This document shows, in pieces, positions 1 through 8,847 of a stretch of 60,050 nucleotides of DNA. The DNA is taken from the NCBI RefSeq assembly GCF_003732275.1, contig NZ_MOBM01000022.1:1-60050 (forward strand), read 5' to 3'. Position 1 is the first letter of the stretch. Each line of letters begins with the position of its first letter. The notes under the pieces are model-generated. The model ran no database searches. It saw only the letters and a program-made list of their open reading frames with translations, and was not told where the DNA came from. The position numbers and the translations under genes were made by a program. Source of the DNA: Pseudomonas frederiksbergensis. GTDB lineage: Bacteria; Pseudomonadota; Gammaproteobacteria; Pseudomonadales; Pseudomonadaceae.

Positions 1-42
1 AACCCCGGTGGAGTGTTGGCGTGCACAGTGATCGACACTGAA

Positions 43-147
43 CCTGTGGCGAGGGAGCTTGCTCCCGTTGGACTGCGAAGCAGTCCCCCTCTTTGGGATA
101 AGGGGGCCGCTTCGCAGCCCAGCGGGAGCAAGCTCCCTCGCCACAGG
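43..147. repeat. REP pair (GTGGCGAGGGAGC family)
   Basis: Two inverted copies of a gtggcgagggagcttgctcc-type unit face each other across a spacer that itself pairs (ctgcgaagcagtcc and gccgcttcgcag). This is the REPIN arrangement typical of fluorescent pseudomonads. A lone half-unit of the other family (gcaagcccgctcccac) follows near 190-206. The stretch 1-222 holds no gene. Confidence 0.85.
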
Positions 148-222
148 TTATTCATCGCTTGTTCTATCTCTTAACTGACTGGCATTGGGGCAAGCCCGCT
201 CCCACACAAACAGGGCTCAGCC

Positions 223-789
223 TTAAGGCCGATACATCAAATAGGCTTCCCCCGTGACCCGAATCATTGGGTGGGGCGTGATCTGGCAGGTATCGACGAT
301 CCGGAAGCCATGGCGCTCATAAAACCGTCGGGCGCCGGTGTTCACCGCATAGTCGATCAGGCTCAAGCCATTGAGCCCCAACCGGTTGGCACGGTCGTAG
401 GCATAGGCGAGGAATTGTTTGCCCAAACCCTGATTGCGCCAGCCCTCATGCAGGGCCAGGCTCGAAATATAAAGGGTGTCGGGGATTTCCATCGTGGCAT
501 ACGGCGCCAGAACCGGATCAGTCACGGGAGCGGCCTGCGGATCGTGGCGCATCGCGTAGCTGTGCAGCATGCCGATGACCTTTCCCTCGGCCTGCGCGAT
601 CAGGCAGTTCTGATAGGAGAAATCAACGTCTTCACGTGCGTAACGACTGGCACCGACCTCCAGCAGGTCCTGGCTGGGCTGCGCCAGTTGGCTCCAGATG
701 TAATCCGCCGCACCTTCTGATGAAATCTGAAACAAGCGAGCAATCTCCCGCGCATCCGCGCGCAGGGCCGAACGAAACTCAACTGCCAT
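223..789 (-). CDS. GNAT-family N-acetyltransferase
   Basis: The 188-residue protein reads as a single GNAT domain. The acetyl-CoA binding motif A lies near residues 108-130 (ISSLALHEGWRNQGLGKQFL, with the RNQGLGK loop). Motif B follows with the usual ARRFYERHGF near residues 152-162. GNAT enzymes move an acetyl group from acetyl-CoA to an amine; the substrate cannot be read from the sequence. The gene follows etfB by 21 bases on the same strand, so it may be the last gene of the dimethylglycine operon, although nothing in it points to that pathway. The ATG start at 789 gives a complete domain. The family call is firm and the function unknown. Confidence 0.85.
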   Translation of the reverse strand: MAVEFRSALRADAREIARLFQISSEGAADYIWSQLAQPSQDLLEVGASRYAREDVDFSYQNCLIAQAEGKVIGMLHSYAMRHDPQAAPVTDPVLAPYATMEIPDTLYISSLALHEGWRNQGLGKQFLAYAYDRANRLGLNGLSLIDYAVNTGARRFYERHGFRIVDTCQITPHPMIRVTGEAYLMYRP

Positions 790-810
790 TTACCGGGCTC
801 CACAGGACTG

Positions 811-1581
811 TTAGCGAACCACGCCTTCTTCAATCAGTAACTTGAGAATGGCTTCGGCGCCCGCCTGCGCGGTCACGCCCTTGAGCACTTGCCCGCCTCC
901 GCCACTGGCCTTGGCCGTCGCAGCTTTCATGCGGTCTGCACCGCTCTTGGCCTTGATCACTTTCAAGCGTTTTGGCCGTGGCTTGGCCGGTTGCAGCGTG
1001 GCCACCGCCAGCAGTTCATCGTCGACGACTTCAACTTCATCCGCCTGCAACACCCCCCGCCGCGCTGGACCATAGGCGCTCTGCCGAGGCTTGGGCGCCG
1101 CGTTATCCACAGTCGCCAGAAACGGCAGGCGTACTTTCAAGCGCCGACGCTGCCCACGAGGCAAGGCCTGCAGCACCAGCGCCGAACCACTGTCGATGGA
1201 TTCGACCTGCGCCAAACCCACCACCAGCGGCCAGCCAAGGCTTTCCGCCAGCAGGAACGGCAACATGCCCGAGCCTTCACCGGTTTCCGCCTGGCTGCCG
1301 GTCAGCACCACCTGTGCCCCGGCATCGCGCAAATACGCGGTCAACGCCGGCAACGCATCGGCGCCTTCCGGTTGTTCCAACACATGCAGTTGCTCCAGGC
1401 CCATGCCCAGATAAGCGCGCAGCGCCGGTTCCGCGACGTCGCCGGCATGCAGCACTTGCAGGTTATCCCCAGCCAGTTGCAAACCCAGTTCAACCGCCCG
1501 CGCATCCTGCTCGGCGCGGCGTGGCCGGCCGGAGGTCGGGTGGGCGCCGATGGACACCAGGCTGATGATTTTCGTGCTCAT
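811..1581 (-). CDS. etfB: Electron transfer flavoprotein beta subunit of the dimethylglycine operon
   Basis: The 256-residue protein matches the EtfB family in length and layout, with the AMP/flavin-binding alpha/beta domain at the N-terminus (ISLVSIGAHPTSG) and the C-terminal tail that clasps EtfA. It should pair with the EtfA encoded 15 bases upstream and accept electrons from dimethylglycine demethylation. It is clearly diverged from housekeeping EtfB, as expected for the set linked to dgcAB in pseudomonads (orthologue of PA5401 from memory). The start ATG at 1581 is preceded by an AAGGAAAGG ribosome-binding site. Coupling to DgcA is inferred from gene order. Confidence 0.88.
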   Translation of the reverse strand: MSTKIISLVSIGAHPTSGRPRRAEQDARAVELGLQLAGDNLQVLHAGDVAEPALRAYLGMGLEQLHVLEQPEGADALPALTAYLRDAGAQVVLTGSQAETGEGSGMLPFLLAESLGWPLVVGLAQVESIDSGSALVLQALPRGQRRRLKVRLPFLATVDNAAPKPRQSAYGPARRGVLQADEVEVVDDELLAVATLQPAKPRPKRLKVIKAKSGADRMKAATAKASGGGGQVLKGVTAQAGAEAILKLLIEEGVVR

Positions 1582-1596
1582 AACCCTTTCCTTTCC

Positions 1597-2817
1597 TTAA
1601 GCCGCATCGCGCTTGGCTTCATTGCGGTAAGCCTCTACCGCATCGATCAAGGCTTGAAGAATCTCGGCGCTCTCACCGATCACCGACAGGTCGGCCCGTT
1701 TGATCATGTCGCAACCAGGGTCGAGGTTGATCGCCACCACCTTGTCGCAGGCACCGATGCCTTGCAGGTGCTGGATCGCCCCGGAAATGCCCACAGCCAC
1801 GTAAACCCGTGCCGTGACCCACGTGCCGGACGCACCGACCTGACGGTCGCGGGCCATGAAACCATCGTCCACCGCCACTCGCGACGCACCTTCGGTCGCG
1901 CCCAACGCCTCGGCCGTCCTGTGGAAAAGTCCCCAGTCCTTGACCCCGTTGCCGCCGGAGAAGATGAATTCGGCTTCGGCCATCGGAATCGCTGCCGGGT
2001 CTACCGCCACTGCGCCCAGATCTTCGATCCGCGACAAGCTGCGGGCGACCGCTGTGGATAACTCCACCGGCAAGGCCTCATGACGGGTTTCGCTGACCGG
2101 TTCGGCGCATTCGGCCGCAGCCAGAATCAGGCGTGCGACTGGACGTGCAAGATCCTGCAAACCAGCACCGGCACGGCCGATGCACTCTTGATCCTTGACC
2201 TGCCAGACCCGCGTGGCCGGGCGTTCGCCCAATGCGGCGGCAAAGCGTCGACCAAGTTCGCCTCCACCGCTGCGGCTGTCCGGCAGCAACCAGTGACGTG
2301 GGCTGAACTGGTTATCCACAGCCCGCAGGCCTTGGACGCGTTGTTCCGGTGCATAACCGCTGAATTCATCGCCCTCAAGCACCAGCAAGCGATCCACGCC
2401 AGCCGTGGCGAAGGCGTTTTCCTTGTGCTCTCCGAAGACCACGGCCAGTACCGCGCCGTCCTTGCCGGCCAACTGATGAGCCAGGCCGAGCAAGTCGCGG
2501 TCGTGGCTGCTCAAGCGGCCGCCGACCATGTCCGGCACCACGCTGATGTAGAACGCAGGTGCAGCCACTTGATGCAGCGGCAATTGCACTTCGACCGCGG
2601 CCGAGCGTTTAGTCGCCCCGCCCTGCTGAGCGCCGCTGCGGTCGATTCTCTTGATGCCGTTGGGGCCGATAAAACCGATCCCGTGAGGATTCTTGCGAAT
2701 GATGCCGTTAGGCCCCATCCAGCTGTGCTGCGCCGGCTGCATGGCTGCATGCAGCGGGTGCAGACGGTTACGGGCGATCCATTCGGCGCGTGGGTCGCGG
2801 CGGATAATGTCGCTCAT
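1597..2817 (-). CDS. etfA: Electron transfer flavoprotein alpha subunit of the dimethylglycine operon, with N-terminal extension
   Basis: The C-terminal half shows the EtfA FAD-binding signature (SGGNGVKDW, then YVAVGISGAIQHLQGI and INLDPGCDM). At 406 residues it is about 90 longer than a standard EtfA (near 310-320). The extra N-terminal segment contains two copies of a GPNGI-x-R motif (around residues 35-56) that I do not recognise. The ATG at 2817 shares one base with the dgcB stop codon (TGATG), which indicates translational coupling and decides the start. It should form the ETF heterodimer with EtfB and carry electrons towards the membrane iron-sulfur protein DgcB; that route is inferred from context. 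Confidence 0.88.
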   Translation of the reverse strand: MSDIIRRDPRAEWIARNRLHPLHAAMQPAQHSWMGPNGIIRKNPHGIGFIGPNGIKRIDRSGAQQGGATKRSAAVEVQLPLHQVAAPAFYISVVPDMVGGRLSSHDRDLLGLAHQLAGKDGAVLAVVFGEHKENAFATAGVDRLLVLEGDEFSGYAPEQRVQGLRAVDNQFSPRHWLLPDSRSGGGELGRRFAAALGERPATRVWQVKDQECIGRAGAGLQDLARPVARLILAAAECAEPVSETRHEALPVELSTAVARSLSRIEDLGAVAVDPAAIPMAEAEFIFSGGNGVKDWGLFHRTAEALGATEGASRVAVDDGFMARDRQVGASGTWVTARVYVAVGISGAIQHLQGIGACDKVVAINLDPGCDMIKRADLSVIGESAEILQALIDAVEAYRNEAKRDAA

Positions 2818-4766
2818 CAATGCACCTCCGCAGGTTCACGTTTGGCCGGTGCCGATGGCTTTCCCGGCGTTGCGTCTTCAAGCAACGCATCGGCAACCAG
2901 TTCGGCGATGTCCTTGATCATTGGACGCGGTTCGACCACGCCCTCAAGCATTGCGGTGCATTGTGGACAACCCACGGCCACCAGTTCGGCACCGGTTTCG
3001 CGGATGTCTTCCATGCGCATGTCGGGGATCCGCTGCTTGCCCGGAATGTCGGTGATTGGCGCACCGCCACCGCCGCCGCAGCAGCGAGAACGGAAACCGG
3101 AACGTTGCATCTCTTTCACTTCAATCCCGAGGGCACGCAGCACTTCACGCGGTGCCTCGTACTCGCCGTTGTAGCGGCCGAGGTAGCACGGGTCGTGATA
3201 GGTCACGCTGCTGCCTTTGTGCTGGCCGAGGTTCAGCGCGCCTTCGCCAATGATCTCCGCCATGTAGGTGCTGTGGTGTTGCACGAGATAGTTGCCGTCG
3301 AAAGCGCCGTACTCGTTTTTCAGCACGTGGAAGCTGTGCGGGTCGCAGGTGACGATGCGGTTGAAGCTGTATTTAGCCAAGGTCTGGATATTGCGCTTGG
3401 CCAACAGCTGGAACGTTGCTTCGTCGCCCAGGCGTCGTGCCACATCACCGCTGTCACGCTCTTCAAGCCCCAGCACGGCGAAGTCGACCTTGGCCGCTTT
3501 CAGTACTTTGACGAAGGCACGCAGGGTGCGCTGGTTGCGCATGTCGAAGGCACCGTCGCCGACCCAGAACAGCACGTCGGTGGATTTCTTCTCGCTGAGC
3601 AGGTTCAGGTTCAAATCCGCCGCCCAGTTCATCCGCCCGCCCGGCGCGAAGCCGCCAGGGTTATCGGTGGCGATCAGGTTTTCCAGGACTTCGGCGCCCT
3701 TGTTCGGGGTCGCGCCTTTTTCCAGGGTCAGATGGCGGCGCATGTCGACGATGGCGTCGACGTGCTCGATCATCATCGGGCATTCCTCGACGCAGGCACG
3801 GCAAGTGGTGCAGGACCACAGGGTTTCAGCGTCCACCAGACCGTTGACGATTGGTTGATGCGGATTACCCCCGTGTTCGCCGATGGCTTTGCCCGGATAC
3901 GGGCTGCCGGCAAATTTGGCATCGGTGCCACCGGCCAGGCCAACGACCATGTCCTGAATCAGTTTTTTCGGGTTCAGCGGCTGGCCGGCGGCGAACGCCG
4001 GGCACGCGGCTTCGCATTTACCGCACTGCACGCAGGCATCAAAGCCGAGCAGTTGGTTCCAGGTGAAATCCTTGGGTTTTTCCACGCCCAGTGGCGCATT
4101 CGGGTCATTCAGATCCAGCGGCTTCAAACCGGTGGATCGACCGCCCCCAAAACGTTCGGCGCGACGGTGCCAGGCCAGGTGCAATGCACCGGCGAAGGCG
4201 TGCTTCATCGGCCCGCCCCAGGTCAAGCCGAAGAACAGTTCGCTAACGCCCCACAGCACACCGACGCCGAGGATCGCAGCCACCACCCAGCCACCGAAGT
4301 TTTCCGGAAGGATGCCGGCGACCGGCAGGGTCAGCAGGAAGAACGATGCCGAGAACGCCATCAGGCTTTTCGGCAAGCGCATCCACGGGCCTTTGGACAA
4401 GCGGGCCGGTGGGTTGCGACGGCGCAGGAACATAAAGATCGCGCCAACAAACATCACCGCCGACATCAGCAGCAGTGCATAACCGAGAATGCGGTTATGC
4501 AGGCCAAAGCCATGAACCAGAATCGCCAGCACAATGGACGCCACCGCACCACCGGCCGTGGCGACGTGGGTGTTGGCAATGTATTTGTCCCGCGCGACGA
4601 CGTGGTGCAAATCGACCATGTAGCGTTTGGGCATGGCGAACAGACCGCCGATCAGGTCGACTTTCGACGCCCGGCCCTGACGCCACATAGCCACCCGTCG
4701 CAACGCGCCAAGGACAGCCAGGCCCAGGGCAGCGAACAACAGGATTGGAAGAAGGGTGTTCAACAT
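2817..4766 (-). CDS. dgcB: DgcB, membrane iron-sulfur protein of dimethylglycine catabolism
   Basis: This 649-residue protein has a membrane N-terminus (hydrophobic helices near residues 3-23, 68-88, 91-113, 135-155 and 160-180). Two ferredoxin-type cluster motifs follow: CVQCGKCEAACP near residue 243 and CTTCRACVEECP near residue 317. The C-terminal part carries CCG-type cysteine motifs (HDPCYLGRYNGEYE ... SRCCGGGGG, then VGCPQC), as in heterodisulfide reductase or glycolate oxidase iron-sulfur subunits. DgcA and DgcB are required for growth on dimethylglycine in P. aeruginosa. I infer that DgcB passes electrons from EtfAB or DgcA to quinone at the inner membrane. It lies 170 bases after dgcA, the gap holding a REP pair. 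Confidence 0.92.
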   Translation of the reverse strand: MLNTLLPILLFAALGLAVLGALRRVAMWRQGRASKVDLIGGLFAMPKRYMVDLHHVVARDKYIANTHVATAGGAVASIVLAILVHGFGLHNRILGYALLLMSAVMFVGAIFMFLRRRNPPARLSKGPWMRLPKSLMAFSASFFLLTLPVAGILPENFGGWVVAAILGVGVLWGVSELFFGLTWGGPMKHAFAGALHLAWHRRAERFGGGRSTGLKPLDLNDPNAPLGVEKPKDFTWNQLLGFDACVQCGKCEAACPAFAAGQPLNPKKLIQDMVVGLAGGTDAKFAGSPYPGKAIGEHGGNPHQPIVNGLVDAETLWSCTTCRACVEECPMMIEHVDAIVDMRRHLTLEKGATPNKGAEVLENLIATDNPGGFAPGGRMNWAADLNLNLLSEKKSTDVLFWVGDGAFDMRNQRTLRAFVKVLKAAKVDFAVLGLEERDSGDVARRLGDEATFQLLAKRNIQTLAKYSFNRIVTCDPHSFHVLKNEYGAFDGNYLVQHHSTYMAEIIGEGALNLGQHKGSSVTYHDPCYLGRYNGEYEAPREVLRALGIEVKEMQRSGFRSRCCGGGGGAPITDIPGKQRIPDMRMEDIRETGAELVAVGCPQCTAMLEGVVEPRPMIKDIAELVADALLEDATPGKPSAPAKREPAEVH

Positions 4767-4829
4767 GTGGAGCTCCCAAAGACCTCGGGGTCTTGCAGGC
4801 CTAACTACCTGGATGCCTTGCTCGAATCC

Positions 4830-4919
4830 TGTGGGAGCGGGCTTGCTCGCGAAAGCGGCGGGTCAGTCGACATCAATGTTGAATGTCAGTCCGTCTTCGC
4901 GAGCAGGCTCGCTCCCACT
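4830..4919. repeat. REP pair (GTGGGAGCGGGCTTGC family)
   Basis: Inverted units gtgggagcgggcttgctcgc and gcgagcaggctcgctcccac are separated by a short spacer. The pair sits between dgcA and dgcB, inside the operon. Confidence 0.85.
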
Positions 4920-4936
4920 AAGGTTTCCACAAGCTC

Positions 4937-6997
4937 TTAGAAATCCTTGCACAACCGCAACGCGTCATAGATCGCCGCGTGGGTGTTGCGCTGGGCCACG
5001 CAGTCGCCGATGCGGAACAGCAAGTAGCCGTCGCCCGCCTGGCTCAGTGAAGGCTGAGGCTTGATCGCGAACAGGGCTTCGATGTCCATCTGGCCTTTGT
5101 TGCGCGAGCCTTCCTTCAGCGCGTAGTAGATTTCTTCGTCCGGACGTACGCCGTTTTCGACGACGACCTGGTCCACCACCCGCTCCTCTTTGGCGCCGGT
5201 GTATTCGTTTTCCAGCACCGCCACCAGCTTGTCGCCTTCGCGGTAGACCTTCTCCAGCATCATGTCGCCGGTCATGATCACTTCTTTCGGGTACATGCTG
5301 CGGTAGTAAGTCGGGAACGACGTACCGCCAATCGCGACGCCCGGTTTGATGTCGTCGGTGACGATCTCGACCTGGCTGCCCTTGTCGGCGAGGAAGTCGG
5401 CCGTCGACATCCCGGTAAACTCGCAAATGGTGTCGTAGACCAGCACGTTCTTGCCCGGTGCAACCTTGCCGTCGAGGATGTCCCAGCTGCTGACCACCAG
5501 GCCTTCAGCCGCGCCCCAATGTTCGTTCTGCTCCAGGAACGGATGACCCCCGACGGCGAGCACCACCACGTCTGGACGCAGGTCGAGAATGGTCGCCGCA
5601 TCCGCCGCCACGCCCAGGCGCAGGTCGACTTTCAAGCGCGCCAGTTCCAGTTGGAACCAACGAGTGATACCGGCGATCTGGTCCCGTTGTGGAGCTTTCG
5701 ACGCGGTAGTGATCTGCCCGCCGATGAATTCTTTCTTCTCGAACAGGGTCACGTCGTGGCCACGTTCGGCCGACACGCGAGCCGCTTCCATCCCGGCAGG
5801 ACCGGCACCGACCACCACGACTTTGCGCTTCACACCGGTCGATTTCTCGATGATGTGCGGCACGCCCATGTATTCACGGGAGGTCGCGGCGTTCTGGATG
5901 CACAAGACATCCAGGCCCTGGTACTGACGGTCGATGCAATAGTTGGCGCCGACACACTGTTTGATCTGGTCGACCTGACCCATTTTGATCTTGGCAATCA
6001 AATGCGGGTCGGCGATGTGGGCGCGGGTCATGCCGACCATGTCGACGTAACCGCCCTCCAGAATACGGGTCGCCTGGTTCGGATCCTTGATATTCTGCGC
6101 GTGCAAAACCGGAGCCTTCACCACTTCCTTGATACCGGCGGCCAAATGCAGGAATGGCTCCGGTGGATAACTCATGTTCGGAATAACGTTGGCCAAGGTG
6201 TTGTGGGTGTCGCAACCCGAACCCACGACGCCGATGAAGTCGATCATGCCGGTGTCGTCGTAGTACTTGGCGATCTGCTTCATGTCCTCGTGGGACAAAC
6301 CATCCGGGTGGAATTCGTCACCGCATAGACGGATGCCGACGCAGAAGTCAGGACCGACTTCCTTGCGCACAGCCTTGATCACTTCCAGGCCGAAACGCAT
6401 GCGGTTTTCGAAGCTGCCGCCCCATTCGTCGGTACGCTTGTTAACCCGCGGGCTCCAGAACTGGTCGATCATGTGCTGGTGCACGGCAGACAGTTCGACA
6501 CCGTCCAGGCCACCGGCCTTGGCACGTGCCGCGGCGCTTGCGTAGTTGCCGATCACCCGCCAGATTTCTTCCGGCTCGATGGTTTTGCAGGTCGCGCGAT
6601 GCACCGGCTCACGGATGCCCGACGGCGACAGCAGGGTTGGCCAATGCTCGCCGTCCCAGCGGGAACGACGGCCCATGTGGGTAATCTGGATCATGATCTT
6701 GGCGCCATGCTTGTGCATGGCATCGGCCAGGTTCTGGAAGTGCGGAATGATCCGGTCGTCGGCCAGGTTGACCGACTTCCACCAGCCTTGCGGGCTGTCG
6801 ATGGCCACGCTGGAGGAACCGCCGCAAATCGCCAGGCCGATCCCGCCCTTGGCTTTCTCTTCGTAATACTTGACGTACCGGTCGGTGGTCATGCCGCCGT
6901 CGGTGGCGTAGACCTCGGCGTGCGCAGTGCTGAGCACGCGGTTGCGGATGGTCAGTTTGCCGATCTGGATCGGCTGGAACATTGCTTCGAAAGCCAT
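4937..6997 (-). CDS. dgcA: DgcA, dimethylglycine demethylase flavoprotein
   Basis: The 686-residue protein has an N-terminal old-yellow-enzyme barrel (FQPIQIGKLTIRNRVL, FMN type) and a C-terminal pyridine-nucleotide/FAD domain (VVVVGAGPAGMEAARV near residue 395). This is the trimethylamine dehydrogenase / 2,4-dienoyl-CoA reductase architecture. The family removes a methyl group from dimethylglycine to give sarcosine. The region equivalent to the 4Fe-4S site reads CVGANYC (348-354) then C366, so alanine 351 sits where the family usually has its second cysteine. The gene begins 15 bases after the DUF5943-like gene and is co-transcribed with it. Identity is strong from the operon; the cluster state is uncertain. 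Confidence 0.92.
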   Translation of the reverse strand: MAFEAMFQPIQIGKLTIRNRVLSTAHAEVYATDGGMTTDRYVKYYEEKAKGGIGLAICGGSSSVAIDSPQGWWKSVNLADDRIIPHFQNLADAMHKHGAKIMIQITHMGRRSRWDGEHWPTLLSPSGIREPVHRATCKTIEPEEIWRVIGNYASAAARAKAGGLDGVELSAVHQHMIDQFWSPRVNKRTDEWGGSFENRMRFGLEVIKAVRKEVGPDFCVGIRLCGDEFHPDGLSHEDMKQIAKYYDDTGMIDFIGVVGSGCDTHNTLANVIPNMSYPPEPFLHLAAGIKEVVKAPVLHAQNIKDPNQATRILEGGYVDMVGMTRAHIADPHLIAKIKMGQVDQIKQCVGANYCIDRQYQGLDVLCIQNAATSREYMGVPHIIEKSTGVKRKVVVVGAGPAGMEAARVSAERGHDVTLFEKKEFIGGQITTASKAPQRDQIAGITRWFQLELARLKVDLRLGVAADAATILDLRPDVVVLAVGGHPFLEQNEHWGAAEGLVVSSWDILDGKVAPGKNVLVYDTICEFTGMSTADFLADKGSQVEIVTDDIKPGVAIGGTSFPTYYRSMYPKEVIMTGDMMLEKVYREGDKLVAVLENEYTGAKEERVVDQVVVENGVRPDEEIYYALKEGSRNKGQMDIEALFAIKPQPSLSQAGDGYLLFRIGDCVAQRNTHAAIYDALRLCKDF

Positions 6998-7012
6998 GGC
7001 GGGGTCCTCGAC

Positions 7013-7543
7013 TTACAACGGCTTGACGGTGAACAAACCGTCGTCGTGGCCTTCTTCGGAGCCACCGTAGACTTGTTCGGCGACAGTGCGGATCTTGCTG
7101 CCGCGAGCGGCCAGGATCTGGTCCATGGCGCCGGCGAACCAGCCAGTGAACATGTAGTCGACCTTGCGCCCGACCTTGCCGTACACGTAGACAAATGCGG
7201 AGTGTTCGAGCTTGACGCTGGCGGTGCCTTTGTCGAGGTCGATGTCCTGAATCTTGAACAAGCCCCAGCCGCGTTGCGACAGACGCTTCATGTAATGCTC
7301 GAACACCGCAACGCCTTCCAGGCCGTGGCATTCAGCTTCTTTTTCACACCAGTGCCAAGCGGACTTGTAGCCGGCCTTGTAAAGGATTTCGGCGTAGGCT
7401 TCGGCGCCCAGCACTTCCTCGATACCCATGTGGTTGTTGACGAAGAAATGGCGCGGCACATACAGCATCGGCAGGGCGTCGGAAGTCCAGATACCGGTTT
7501 CGCTGTCGACTTCGATTGGTAATTGCGGGGCGATCTTGGCCAT
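7013..7543 (-). CDS. DUF5943-like protein of the dimethylglycine operon
   Basis: The 176-residue protein has no signal peptide or membrane segment. The sequence (LPMLYVPRHFFVNN near residue 25, WHWCEKEAECHGLEG near 63-77) resembles the DUF5943 / V4R-like small-molecule-binding proteins that sit beside dgcA in pseudomonads (orthologue of PA5397 from memory). The gene lies between the dipeptidase and dgcA with a 15-base gap to dgcA, so a role in dimethylglycine or glycine betaine use is likely. The biochemical function is unknown to me. The ATG at 7543 is preceded by a GGAG ribosome-binding site. A substrate sensor or an assembly factor for the flavoprotein are both possible. Confidence 0.8.
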   Translation of the reverse strand: MAKIAPQLPIEVDSETGIWTSDALPMLYVPRHFFVNNHMGIEEVLGAEAYAEILYKAGYKSAWHWCEKEAECHGLEGVAVFEHYMKRLSQRGWGLFKIQDIDLDKGTASVKLEHSAFVYVYGKVGRKVDYMFTGWFAGAMDQILAARGSKIRTVAEQVYGGSEEGHDDGLFTVKPL

Positions 7544-7621
7544 GGAAACTTAACTCCAGAAAATTCGTTGTGTTGCCCCCGGCACGGACGGCCGGGGGAA
7601 AGGATTCAGAAATGCGGTGGC

Positions 7622-8599
7622 TTATTCGCCCCAAACGTCTTTGAGGACGTTCACCCAGTTCTCGCCCATGATCTTGCGCACCACACGCTCGGAATGGCCG
7701 CGTTTGAGCAGGGTCTCGGTCAGGTTCGGGAACTCGCCCACGGTGCGGATGCCCAGCGGGTTGATGATCTTGCCGAAACTGGTCAGACGGCGGGCGTAGC
7801 CCTTGTCATGGGTCAGGTATTCGAAGAAGTCCTGGCCATGGCCCTGGGTGAAGTCGGTGCCGATGCCGATGGCGTCTTCGCCGACGATGTTCATGGTGTA
7901 TTCGATGGCTTCGGCGTAGTCGTCGATGGTCGAATCGATGCCCTTGGCCAGGAACGGCGCGAACATGGTCACACCGACGAAACCGCCGTGATCGGCGATG
8001 AACTTCAGCTCTTCGTCGGATTTGTTACGCGGGTGAATTTTCAGACCCGACGGCAGGCAGTGGGAGTAGCAGACCGGCTTCTTGGATTCGAGGATGACTT
8101 CTTCGGAGGTTTTCGAGCCGACGTGGGAAAGGTCGCACATGACGCCGACACGGTTCATCTCGGCGACGATTTCACGACCGAAACCCGACAGGCCGCCATC
8201 GCGCTCGTAGCAACCGGTGCCGACCAGGTTTTGGGTGTTGTAGCACATCTGCACGATACCGACGCCGAGCTGTTTGAAGACCTCGACATAGCCGATCTGG
8301 TCTTCAAACGCGTGAGCATTCTGGAAGCCAAAGAGGATACCGGTCTTGCCCTGCTCCTTGGCCTTGCGGATATCGGCGGTGGTGCGCACCGGAATCACCA
8401 GGTCGCTGTTCTCGCGGATCAGCTTCTGGCTGGCGGCGATGTTGTTGACAGTGGCCTGGAAGCCCTCCCACACCGACACGGTGCAGTTGGCCGCGGTCAG
8501 ACCGCCCTTGCGCATGTCTTCAAACAGCTCGCGGTTCCACTTGGCAATAATCAGCCCGTCGATAACGATGCTGTCGGCGTGCAATTCGGCTGGGCTCAT
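7622..8599 (-). CDS. Membrane-dipeptidase-family (M19) peptidase, first gene of the dgc operon
   Basis: The 325-residue protein has the M19 renal-dipeptidase fold: a TIM-barrel metalloenzyme with conserved acidic and histidine residues (DGLIIAKWN near 14-22, VMCDLSHVGSKTSEE near 184, KPVCYSHCLPSGLKIHPRN near 204-222, IGIGTDFTQGHG near 272). The start was set at the ATG at 8599, behind a GGGACAG element. An upstream in-frame start at 8752 would add a 51-residue low-quality extension. Orthologues (PA5396) head the dgc operon in Pseudomonas. Whether the enzyme cleaves a dipeptide or another amide related to betaine is not known to me. No lipobox or signal peptide is present, so it is cytoplasmic. 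Confidence 0.85.
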   Translation of the reverse strand: MSPAELHADSIVIDGLIIAKWNRELFEDMRKGGLTAANCTVSVWEGFQATVNNIAASQKLIRENSDLVIPVRTTADIRKAKEQGKTGILFGFQNAHAFEDQIGYVEVFKQLGVGIVQMCYNTQNLVGTGCYERDGGLSGFGREIVAEMNRVGVMCDLSHVGSKTSEEVILESKKPVCYSHCLPSGLKIHPRNKSDEELKFIADHGGFVGVTMFAPFLAKGIDSTIDDYAEAIEYTMNIVGEDAIGIGTDFTQGHGQDFFEYLTHDKGYARRLTSFGKIINPLGIRTVGEFPNLTETLLKRGHSERVVRKIMGENWVNVLKDVWGE

Positions 8600-8847
8600 C
8601 AGGCTGTCCCCTATTAGCGATTCATGCGCCGAATCGTGTGCCGGCGCTTTGGGGCCAGCATATGCCTGAGGGCCGGGGCAGCCGGGTGCAAAAACGACAG
8701 GGGAATTGCCGAAAGCGTCAATCCGCGACAAAGGGTCATCAACAGGCGTCATTGCCTACCTATCCAACGCCGCTCGCTTGGGCCAGAATTCGCCGCATCA
8801 CTGGATGTTTTACTGAATGCATGACTGGATTAAGGGGCGGCGACGCA

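Noticed and set aside
2820..4940. Long plus-strand ORF of 706 codons opposite dgcB
   Set aside because: It is a shadow of dgcB; the Fe-S and membrane motifs support only the minus strand.
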